The notes below the pieces were generated by a model. It did not search any database, had not been told where the DNA came from, and saw only the letters and a list, made by a program, of their open reading frames with translations. From Robertkochia solimangrovi (GTDB lineage Bacteria > Bacteroidota > Bacteroidia > Flavobacteriales > Flavobacteriaceae): DNA of 64,000 nt. The DNA is taken from the NCBI RefSeq assembly GCF_007279655.1, contig NZ_QKWN01000002.1, positions 434,001 through 498,000 of the forward strand, given 5' to 3'. Both the position numbers and the translations under genes were made by a program. Within the stretch, counting starts at the first letter, position 1, and each line of letters begins with the position of its first letter. This document shows positions 23,962 to 31,000 of the stretch, in pieces.

Positions 23962-26433
23962 CTATCCCTGAGGATTAAGAATAAGATCGATTCGCTCTTT
24001 AAGGTCTTGTAAATGATACTTGCTCATTCTGTCGGAAGTACGAGCGATACCTGAAGAAACCTGTCTGTTAAGGTTATTCAGTTCTGCTCTTACCACCGCT
24101 TTGATATCCGATTGACTTACGTCAACTTTACTGGATGAAAAACGTAAATCCTTCTGAGCTAAAAGCGCTCCTAATTCATCCACGTAGGCACGTTGAAGGT
24201 TTCTTCTATACGTGTCTATCGCACTTCCTCTGCTGAGTTCACTGAAGATACCCCCTCTAAGATCACTCATCATCTCGATCAGAGAATAAGCTTCTTTTCC
24301 GTTCAACGTTTCGTTTTCAATAATTCTGGCAAGACGACCCGGCTCTAAAAGATTACCAAGGGTACGTACCTGAAGCGTACGAATTCTTTCCACACTACCG
24401 TCGTGCTCGATCTTATCGGTGATATCCTTAACGATCATCCATTCCGGAGTTTTGAACAATTCATCCTGAAGGAATTCCATACATTTCTCCTGGTGTTCCT
24501 TAGGTACATGCGTATATACTGCACCATCCTGATCATAAGTCTTATAATACTCATAAACACCACCTATATTACTGGAAACATGTCCCATATAACGGTTATA
24601 CTGCGCAAATACCTGCTCATATAGAGCCGCAAGATCATCATAGTTCTTTCCGTCTTCCTTCGTCCATTCGATAAGGTTCGGAACAATTCTCTTCAGGTTT
24701 GCAATACCGTATTCACTTGCTTTTACCGCATCGTCACCCAGATCCTCGGTCTGTGAGCTTGGATCGATTACGAAACGCTGCTGTCTTCCAAAACGATATA
24801 ACGGATCGCCGTTGTGTTCCATGATCCAGCTGTCAAGAACCGGTTTTTCTTCTGTAGGTGATTTATCCAGTATCGGACGATACCCCCAACTGATTGCATA
24901 TTTATCATAGATACCGATATTTGGCATCATCGAAACTCCTTCGTCACCTGGTTGTGCCACATAGTTAAAACGTGCGTAGTCCATGATCGATGGTGCAGTT
25001 CCGTACTTATTGGTAAAGGAAGCTGATCTTAGGCTGTCAACAGGATAAGCAACACTACTTCCCATATTGTGAGGCAGACCCAGTGTATGTCCTACTTCGT
25101 GTGAAGAAACGAAACGGATCAAACGCCCCATGATCTCATCTTTAAATGCCACACCTCTGGCATCAGGATTGATCGCAGCAGTCTGTACAAAATACCAGTT
25201 ACGCAATAAGGTCATTACATTGTGGTACCAGTTGATATCTGACTCGATGATCTCTCCACTTCGCGGGTCACTGGTGTGTGGACCGTTCGCATTTGGGATT
25301 GGTGATGCGAGGTACCGTACTACTGAATAACGTGCATCTTCCGGAGACCAGTCAGGATCTTCTTCTGCAGTTGGAGGATCCTTAGCTAAAATTGCATTTT
25401 TGAATCCGGCAGCTTCAAAAGCAACCTGCCAGTCTTCGATACCTTCTTTGATATATTTTCTCCATTTTTCAGGAGTTGCTCTGTCGATATAATAAACGAT
25501 CGGTTTAACCGGCTCTACCAGTTCTCCCCTTTTGAACTTTTCAATATCCTCTGGCTTTACCTCCAGTCTCCATCTGTCCAGATAGGTGATCGTTTTACTT
25601 TCCTGAGCCTCCAGACCGTAATCTACCTGTCCTCTGGCAAACCATCCAACACGCTGATCGAAATAACGTCTTTTCATCGGCTCTTTTGGAAGCAAAATCA
25701 TAGAGTTACTCATTTCAATAGTAATAGATCCAACACTTGAATTGCTAGGAGGATTTCTGGATTCATAAGTCAGTACCTGACGCATTTCAACGTTGATCGG
25801 ATAAGAACTTACTCTTTCGACATAACTTCTGTTCTTATCAAGACGGGTTACTTTGAAATTCTCACGGTAGTAACCCGGCATACCCAATGCCTGAACGTCG
25901 TCATTTAGGAAAGGAGTTGCCTCAACTACAGTACTTGTAGAATCCTTACCCAGCGCTTTGATATCAAAACTGTAAAGGATCGGCGCAAAGTTAGAATTGT
26001 TCACCGCTTCGTGGATAGGAAGTGAATCTGCCGCATAGACATTATAAGAAATCACCTTTAGGTTAACTTTCTTATTTTTCTTTTCCCATCTCAAGACCTG
26101 TGTGTTGGCCTTACCTCCACCGAAACCAAGGTTACTCGCAGTCTTGGCTATACGGCTTACCATCAGCATATCTCTGTTGAATAAGCTGTCCGGAATCTCG
26201 TAGTAGTATTTATCCTTTACTTCATGAACGGTGAAGAGTCCGTCATCACTTTTTGCATCTTTCGTAATGACCTGACCATAAGGTAGAATTCCGTCTTTTG
26301 GAGGTTGTTTTTTTTGTTCTGATTTTTCGGCTTCTTTCTTTTTCTTCTTCCCGAACAACTGAGCATGTGCATCAGGAGTAGCAGCTAAAAGAAAACAAAC
26401 CATAAAAAACACATAGTGTAGATTTCTTTTCAT
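23962..26433 (-). CDS. Zinc-dependent metalloprotease (DUF5117/DUF5118/DUF4953 type)
   Basis: This 823-residue secreted protein has a signal peptide (LLAATPDAHAQ). A lysine-rich linker follows, then a beta-rich domain to about residue 270 and the catalytic zinc site. His445-Glu-Val-Gly-His449 followed by TLGLPHN is the extended HExxHxxGxxH motif of metzincins. A helical C-terminal region follows. The order fits the Bacteroidota DUF5117-DUF4953 proteases. It is transcribed alone and has its own terminator. Substrate is unknown; envelope or extracellular protein turnover is likely. Confidence 0.88.
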   Translation of the reverse strand: MKRNLHYVFFMVCFLLAATPDAHAQLFGKKKKKEAEKSEQKKQPPKDGILPYGQVITKDAKSDDGLFTVHEVKDKYYYEIPDSLFNRDMLMVSRIAKTASNLGFGGGKANTQVLRWEKKNKKVNLKVISYNVYAADSLPIHEAVNNSNFAPILYSFDIKALGKDSTSTVVEATPFLNDDVQALGMPGYYRENFKVTRLDKNRSYVERVSSYPINVEMRQVLTYESRNPPSNSSVGSITIEMSNSMILLPKEPMKRRYFDQRVGWFARGQVDYGLEAQESKTITYLDRWRLEVKPEDIEKFKRGELVEPVKPIVYYIDRATPEKWRKYIKEGIEDWQVAFEAAGFKNAILAKDPPTAEEDPDWSPEDARYSVVRYLASPIPNANGPHTSDPRSGEIIESDINWYHNVMTLLRNWYFVQTAAINPDARGVAFKDEIMGRLIRFVSSHEVGHTLGLPHNMGSSVAYPVDSLRSASFTNKYGTAPSIMDYARFNYVAQPGDEGVSMMPNIGIYDKYAISWGYRPILDKSPTEEKPVLDSWIMEHNGDPLYRFGRQQRFVIDPSSQTEDLGDDAVKASEYGIANLKRIVPNLIEWTKEDGKNYDDLAALYEQVFAQYNRYMGHVSSNIGGVYEYYKTYDQDGAVYTHVPKEHQEKCMEFLQDELFKTPEWMIVKDITDKIEHDGSVERIRTLQVRTLGNLLEPGRLARIIENETLNGKEAYSLIEMMSDLRGGIFSELSRGSAIDTYRRNLQRAYVDELGALLAQKDLRFSSSKVDVSQSDIKAVVRAELNNLNRQVSSGIARTSDRMSKYHLQDLKERIDLILNPQG

Positions 26434-26568
26434 TTATACTTTAAATTTTAGTTATTCAAATAACTTCTTTTTTACGGAAAAAAATTGTTAATATCTTCTT
26501 AACTTATTAATATTTAAGAAATATAAATCCGTTACTCTTAACGTTATATAGGACATATAACCATAATA
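26434..26568. other. Upstream region of the metalloprotease gene
   Basis: AT-rich leader. No clear TAnnTTTG box with -33 partner was seen. Confidence 0.35.
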
Positions 26569-26640
26569 CTACGCACCCATCACTAAGTCACAATATCACC
26601 GTCGCACAGAATTAGCTCACTACTAACCCAGTGTGGATCC
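26569..26640 (+). repeat. Left terminal inverted repeat of the 500-bp element
   Basis: Pairs with 26998-27068. The outer core is CACCCATCACTAAGTCACAA at 26575-26594, found exactly reversed and complemented at the far end. Confidence 0.75.
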
Positions 26641-26671
26641 CGCCTTCAGCCTGCGGCGAAGGGGGAATGTC

Positions 26672-26689
26672 TCCCGATAGCAATCGGGA
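26672..26689. repeat. Internal palindrome TCCCGATAGCAATCGGGA
   Basis: 8-bp arms around AG/CA-type centre. Closely similar palindromes (CCCGATAGCTATCGGG) are, from general experience, common between genes in flavobacterial genomes. Confidence 0.6.
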
Positions 26690-26997
26690 CTCCTGCTTGC
26701 AGCGGTGTCGGGTTCTTCGCTATTCAGGCCCTTTAGCCTTCGGCTATAAGTTTGATCAACTTTGTGTATCTATTATGTTACCAAAGGCAACATTTTGAAA
26801 AAATCAAAAAAATACTATAAATAGCGATCCTTGCATCGCAATTTATAATAAGTTTTAGTCAGCATGTCCCAACATTAATAAATTTACATAACAAAAAACG
26901 TCACTCAAGCATCATCGTGCGTCAGCACTATGATCGCGGCGACACTTCTCGCGGGCGAAGCCAGAGAATCGACACTCGACGAATGCGCAGCAAAGGA

Positions 26998-27068
26998 GAT
27001 CGACACTGGGTTAGTTGTGACACAGTTCTCTGCAACGTCAACATTGTGACTTAGTGATGGGTGTGTAG
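26998..27068 (-). repeat. Right terminal inverted repeat of the 500-bp element
   Basis: Inverse complement of 26569-26640. A direct 9-mer ATCGACACT also occurs twice nearby (26968 and 26999). Confidence 0.75.
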
Positions 27069-27139
27069 AAACCTGATAGTGCTAGTCAGTGATAAAGTAA
27101 GTAAGTGATGAGTGGGGAGTGATCGAAGAAGCGACTATA

Positions 27140-27772
27140 TTAATTATCTTTTACGATGATCATTGTGGCCTTTACGCCGGTAGAAAGATTCCATTCATTA
27201 GCGGAAATCAGTTGTCCCTGGTCATCGAAGACGGCCAATGCAGCAGTATTTGGACCCGAGCTTCCCTGATTGAGCGCCTGGAATTCTATTTTATTGAATC
27301 CTTTTTCAAGATCGACATAAATGCCACGATAGGTAGCATCGAGCAATACGTTTGGTTGTACGACTATATCATTGACAATGATACGGACCCGGTCACCATC
27401 GACATACTGGTGATCACGACAAACTATTTTGACGAACTTACCATTATTTCTAAAATCACCCAGGAACTGAGTGGTCGTGGCACCCATTTTCTTTTCCTCT
27501 TCAGGATTACCGGTATTACCTCTTTTTTTGAATTTACGATTTGCATCCAGAAATTCTTCTACTTTCATAAATTCATCGGCATCATCCATGGAAAATAAAG
27601 AAGTTGCATTGGAATTGTTATTTCTACTGAGCAGGTCAGTATTGAACATACTTTTTTCGGTTCCGGTACTATTACTTCCTCCTTCAATCTTTATGGGAGT
27701 TTTAGGCATTTCAACCTGTCCCCACATAAAAGTGGCAGATAATAATACGATGATGGAAAATATTTTTTTCAT
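27140..27772 (-). CDS. Secreted protein of unknown function
   Basis: I do not recognise the family. The 210-residue protein has a signal peptide (cleavage after MWGQ, about residue 19) and a low-complexity Ser/Asn-rich segment. A charged region EFMKVEEFLDANRKFKKRGNTGNPEEEKK follows. The C-terminal 110 residues form a beta-rich domain (FVKIVCRDHQYVDGDRVRIIVNDIVV, GFNKIEFQALNQG, KATMIIVKD) that looks like an Ig-like or jelly-roll fold. It is 117 nt downstream of the CarboxypepD_reg-like protein and may share its transcript. Confidence 0.7.
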   Translation of the reverse strand: MKKIFSIIVLLSATFMWGQVEMPKTPIKIEGGSNSTGTEKSMFNTDLLSRNNNSNATSLFSMDDADEFMKVEEFLDANRKFKKRGNTGNPEEEKKMGATTTQFLGDFRNNGKFVKIVCRDHQYVDGDRVRIIVNDIVVQPNVLLDATYRGIYVDLEKGFNKIEFQALNQGSSGPNTAALAVFDDQGQLISANEWNLSTGVKATMIIVKDN

Positions 27773-27889
27773 TGTTTGTATGTTCAGTACTTACTGGTGG
27801 TTCATAAAAATACGCACCATAATTATGCCAAAACCATTAAGGTTTGTTAAAATCGCTCTAAAGCTACAAAAAAAGGAAGAATACACTAG

Positions 27890-29182
27890 TTACCCTTCCT
27901 CTCTTTTGAGTTGACGTTGAATTTTATTGATGGCCGACTCTATTGACTTTTCAGGCTCAATCACATTATACGCACCCCAGAATTCCGGATCAGAGAAGCC
28001 TGCTGCCTCATCGGATATAATGACAGTAGGACTCAGACGATCTCTGGGTTTCACTTCCCTTCCGGTGCCATCGACCTCCCAGTCTGTGACCGCCATTTCA
28101 CTACTCACATAATATTTCGAATTGAAAAGCTTGCCTTTTTTATCCACAACAAATGCCAGTTGTACATTTGCGTATCCGAAGTACCATTTACCATCCTTTA
28201 TTCTATAATCGACACGATAAGCTGCTTCCGTTGGATAAACATCTGTTCTCGGCGGTTTTCTGGCAACCAGTAATTCACTGGCGAGTTGTCGATTCTCCAG
28301 ATTCAGATTGAAAACTGCACTGGTAAGAGCGGTAGACTCTGCATCGATATAAAGTTTGCCATAGAAAAGCGGATCGATGATATTTTCCCGCTGCCTAAAA
28401 TTAACCACATAAACGGGTTTATCATTGATAAGCGTGGATTGATCAAAACTAAAAGTGTAATTATCGATAAGCTCATCGGTAAAAATATAATCGGTATATT
28501 TCATCACGTCGATATACAATGGTGTAAAAGGTCCTCCCTGTAATTTTAACGCAACGGTATCCAAACGACTGTAATTGGTGCTCTTTCTGGATTTAAAGAG
28601 TTGTATGATATCTCTACGGGCCGAAGTATATGGCTGCTTGTAGATATACGCTACTGCTTCCGATAATGAAGCATCCCTCCTTCTTTTCTTGATAGTTTCC
28701 CGGTAAAAAGCGGTCATTTTCACAGGTACATCGAGATAGTTACTGCCTTTATTCTTCAGCATCTTTCGGACAAGTCCTATAGCATCTTTTGGGGTTGAGA
28801 GACTCACCTCCTCCAACTCGATGGTAGAGGGTTCCAACTCGATAAGATTTCCGTTCCTTTGGAATTTATTCAGACTTAGCGTCTTGGACTGATAGCCGAG
28901 AAAATTGATCAGTACATTACCTTCCGACATATCTACCGGAACTTTAAGCGAGAACTCCCCCTCGGTATTGGTAATCGTACTGATATTGGTGTTCATAACG
29001 GTAAGTGTAGCAAAGACCAATTCCGTGCCAGTCGCACTATCGACGATCTTTCCTTTGAACTCCTTGAACTTTAAAGTATCCACATCGGTATCCTGAGGAA
29101 ATACGAACATTGGAAACAGCATAGTAAAACATAACAAACATGAGATCATCGTTTGTTTAGTAAGTGACGCCAGCGAATTCAT
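27890..29182 (-). CDS. CarboxypepD_reg-like domain outer-envelope protein
   Basis: The 430-residue protein has a signal peptide (about residues 1-30). A carboxypeptidase-D regulatory-like Ig fold follows at about residues 38-110 (KGKIVDSATGTELVFATLTVMNT, FLGYQSKTLSL). Then comes a long domain rich in beta strands to the end (DVYPTEAAYRVDYRIKDGKWYFGYANVQLAF). This layout matches Bacteroidota proteins placed next to or below TonB-dependent systems, but no SusC/D pair is here. Role unknown; it is probably attached to the outer membrane. Confidence 0.75.
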   Translation of the reverse strand: MNSLASLTKQTMISCLLCFTMLFPMFVFPQDTDVDTLKFKEFKGKIVDSATGTELVFATLTVMNTNISTITNTEGEFSLKVPVDMSEGNVLINFLGYQSKTLSLNKFQRNGNLIELEPSTIELEEVSLSTPKDAIGLVRKMLKNKGSNYLDVPVKMTAFYRETIKKRRRDASLSEAVAYIYKQPYTSARRDIIQLFKSRKSTNYSRLDTVALKLQGGPFTPLYIDVMKYTDYIFTDELIDNYTFSFDQSTLINDKPVYVVNFRQRENIIDPLFYGKLYIDAESTALTSAVFNLNLENRQLASELLVARKPPRTDVYPTEAAYRVDYRIKDGKWYFGYANVQLAFVVDKKGKLFNSKYYVSSEMAVTDWEVDGTGREVKPRDRLSPTVIISDEAAGFSDPEFWGAYNVIEPEKSIESAINKIQRQLKREEG

Positions 29183-29253
29183 AATTATTAATCAGTTAAA
29201 AATTGTATAGAAAAGATACAAAATTTTCAATAAATTAAGTACTTTACTGACAA

Positions 29254-29287
29254 TAAAAAAACCCCGCTGACATACCTTCAGCGGGGT
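29254..29287 (-). terminator. Terminator of the Hpt-like/pseudo-receiver cassette
   Basis: On the minus strand AACCCCGCTGAA pairs with TCAGCGGGGTT, followed by seven T. It lies 41 nt after the stop at 29328. Confidence 0.9.
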
Positions 29288-29327
29288 TAATTCCAAAAAC
29301 TAATCTCAAAAGTTACTCTCCCGATGC

Positions 29328-29729
29328 CTAACAGGCAACCGGATTGTGCTGCAGCCTGCTTTGCTGCATTTCTATTGACCGGATCACCAGTGGGTATTCA
29401 GAAACGAACAGGTTGAACAGCTTGATAATGTTGCCCATGTTCTCCTTGTAGTAGCTTAATTGCTCCATTTGAAGCACCAGCTCCAGGAGGCCAAAGGCAC
29501 GCATTAACTCGAGTCCGACCTTAACCTTGTGGGATGTCATATAAATACCGGTAAAGTCATAAGAGGAAATGAAAAATGCCGTTTGTTCGACATATTCAGC
29601 GATACTCTCTTTGAACAATGTGATGATCTCGTTCAGGTATTCGATTTCACCATAGCAATCTTCCAGAACGATACTCATATCCGGAAGCTTTGTTTTAAAG
29701 GTAGGTTCAGGTAAGATTTGCAGGCTCAT
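29328..29729 (-). CDS. Hpt-like phosphotransfer protein with histidine kept
   Basis: This 133-residue all-helical protein has the centre pattern of a histidine phosphotransfer helix. His67-Lys-Val-Lys70 and GLELMRAFGLLELVLQMEQL parallel the H-x-L-K-G...LG..L...LE pattern of Hpt domains. It is a paralogue of the protein at 30203: DC.G..E....I..F.ES..EY is shared in the first helices. It is last in a three-gene unit with a pseudo-receiver in the middle, 109 nt after it, and ends at a strong terminator. The function is not established, and an Hpt role is an inference from pattern. Another reading is a helical adaptor that has kept the fold only. Confidence 0.55.
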   Translation of the reverse strand: MSLQILPEPTFKTKLPDMSIVLEDCYGEIEYLNEIITLFKESIAEYVEQTAFFISSYDFTGIYMTSHKVKVGLELMRAFGLLELVLQMEQLSYYKENMGNIIKLFNLFVSEYPLVIRSIEMQQSRLQHNPVAC

Positions 29730-29838
29730 TTAATTTATTATTTAGGTTAAGTAGTGAGTGGATTTGGGGATTCACTCACTTTATTTCTATCCTAAAATTA
29801 GGTCTATTTTTTAGTTCGAAAAATTAATTGTTGTGTAT

Positions 29839-30210
29839 TCACGAATTCTGTATGTGAAATTCAAATGCTACAGTTTCAATCATTTCCAAACAAACATTCG
29901 GTTCAACAGGCTTCCAAAGAACACCTGAAACCTTCTCTTCTGAAAGGATAAAATTCACAGGTTGTTCCCGGCTGTCTCTGATAAGAATCACAGGGATATT
30001 CCCTGCCCTTTCAGCAAACCGATCTGGGGTCATGTAGGGTAAGCGGTTACTCAGTAAAATAAGATCGGGGCTGATCTCCTTTAAATATTCCATAGCTTGT
30101 TTTCCATTTCCGGCGGTGACCACTTTGTACCCGGAGTTTTTAAGTCTAAAAGCCAACAGGGTAGCTTGCATTCGGTCTTCATCCGCCAGTAAGATAATTT
30201 TTTTAGCCAT
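29839..30210 (-). CDS. Stand-alone receiver domain without phospho-acceptor Asp
   Basis: The 123-residue protein is a whole CheY-type receiver. The acid pair is Asp10-Glu11 (LLADEDRM) and the helix-strand order is complete (GYKVVTAGNGKQAMEYLKEISPDLILL). Lysine is kept in LWKPVEP. The phospho-acceptor position after LILL is Ser54 instead of Asp (SNRLPYM), and the Thr/Ser switch is RDS. It should therefore not be phosphorylated in the normal way, so it is a pseudo-receiver. It overlaps the upstream Hpt-like gene by 8 nt, so the two are translationally coupled. It is likely to act by binding the Hpt-like partners. Confidence 0.75.
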   Translation of the reverse strand: MAKKIILLADEDRMQATLLAFRLKNSGYKVVTAGNGKQAMEYLKEISPDLILLSNRLPYMTPDRFAERAGNIPVILIRDSREQPVNFILSEEKVSGVLWKPVEPNVCLEMIETVAFEFHIQNS

Positions 30211-30571
30211 GTAGTTTTTCCACTTGTTTTTTTAATTCATCCCGCACATGCAGGTATTCTCCTTTAAAATCTGATATCAATGTTTCAACATAGATCAATG
30301 CGTCGAGTTGCTGACATTCGTAATCGATCATATCCAGATAATCGAGTAAGCTGTTCGCTTCGATCATCAACAGACCAGTCTTCAGTTTACCACCGGCTCT
30401 TACAATCGAAAACCGGTCTTTTGCCTTGATATACATCGCTACTGAAGCAAGGTACTCTTCAACACTCTCGTTGAATATTTTTATCAGCTTTTCAATATGT
30501 TCCAGATCTCCAAGACAATCATCGCGGAGTCTGGAAATATTAGCGCTTAAAACCTTCGATCTCGTACTCAC
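30203..30571 (-). CDS. Hpt-like protein without the histidine
   Basis: The 122-residue all-helical paralogue of the 29328 protein. The helix that carries His67 there reads Gly61-Lys-Leu-Lys64 here (AGGKLKTGLLMIEANSLLDYLDM), so the phospho-acceptor is lost while the flanking Lys, Gly and leucines are kept. It is first in the operon and its stop overlaps the receiver start by 8 nt. A binding rather than transfer role is likely. The paralogy is visible by eye, but the Hpt family call needs a profile search. Confidence 0.55.
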   Translation of the reverse strand: MSTRSKVLSANISRLRDDCLGDLEHIEKLIKIFNESVEEYLASVAMYIKAKDRFSIVRAGGKLKTGLLMIEANSLLDYLDMIDYECQQLDALIYVETLISDFKGEYLHVRDELKKQVEKLHG

Positions 30572-30657
30572 TTATATCGTTTTTATTGGTAACCGTTTGG
30601 GGTCGGTTGCGTTAAACTATAAGACAGGCACTAAAGGAACGTTGTTCAATCTTCCGG

Positions 30658-30735
30658 TTACATCATAAAAAAACTTCCGGATTTTAGCCCGGAAGCTTTC
30701 TCTAAGTAGGATTCAGGTAAGATTTGTAGGTTCAT
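30658..30735 (-). pseudogene. Decayed copy of the Hpt-like gene start (25-codon remnant)
   Basis: From ATG 30735 the frame reads MNLQILPES, matching MSLQILPEP of the gene at 29328-29729. It then runs through a hairpin and stops after 25 codons at 30658. The DNA around the start (about 30709-30738) matches 29704-29733 at nearly all positions. The body of the gene is gone. It could instead be a short leader peptide containing an attenuator-like terminator upstream of the operon. Confidence 0.5.
30667..30695 (-). terminator. Hairpin with T-run upstream of the Hpt-like operon
   Basis: CTTCCGG (30674-30680) pairs with CCGGAAG (30689-30695), and on the minus strand seven T follow. It lies within the 25-codon remnant and about 100 nt upstream of the first Hpt-like ATG, so it may be an attenuator or an old terminator. 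Confidence 0.75.
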
Positions 30736-30927
30736 TTAGTTGGGGTTAAAAAACTCCACATCGCTGTGTAGTTTCATTTTGTTAGACTAAAAATATAGGG
30801 TTAAAACGGGATGAAAAATATTTTGTTGTGTACACCTCATTTTTGTATGTCAAAACAGTTCGGATTGAAGAATAGAAGCGAACCAGTTTTCAAAAAACCT
30901 ACATTAGTAAAATCGTATTAATAAAAT
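30736..30927. other. Spacer upstream of the decayed cassette head
   Basis: AT-rich. TTGTTGTGTA at 30823-30832 also occurs at 29829-29838, at a similar distance from the intact copy's start (106 against 118 nt). That suggests the duplication extends this far. No ORF. Confidence 0.4.
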
Positions 30928-30960
30928 AAAGCGATGAAAGATAAGGCCTTCATCGCTTTT
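30928..30960 (-). terminator. Terminator of the dicarboxylate/amino-acid symporter gene
   Basis: AAAGCGATGAA pairs with TTCATCGCTTT around GATAAGGCC-type loop bases; T-rich on the minus side. It lies 41 nt beyond the stop at 31001. Confidence 0.75.
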
Positions 30961-31000
30961 AAGATTTATTGCAAGCTGATTATCAGCTAAATATGATTTT

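Larger units (their letters stand above)
26569..27068. mobile_element. 500-bp gene-less element bounded by inverted repeats (MITE-like)
   Basis: The left arm 26569-26640 and the right arm 26998-27068 are inverted copies of about 71 nt. The outer 26 nt match at 25 of 26 positions; a second core (TAACCCAGTGT and GATC, one base between) matches nearly fully; the middle is more diverged. The interior has several short palindromes and no ORF of useful length. It is richer in GC in its first 100 nt than its surroundings. No target-site duplication was found. Non-autonomous transposable element and structured repeat are both possible. Confidence 0.6.

Noticed and set aside
26569-27068. CRISPR array or integron
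   Set aside because: There are no regularly spaced direct repeats; the structure is one inverted pair with scattered small palindromes.
27119-27598. 159-codon frame on the plus strand
   Set aside because: It is the antisense shadow of the secreted protein at 27140-27772, and has no domain signal.
27890-29182. TonB-dependent receptor (SusC)
   Set aside because: It has the CarboxypepD_reg-like Ig domain but no plug or barrel, and is far too short.
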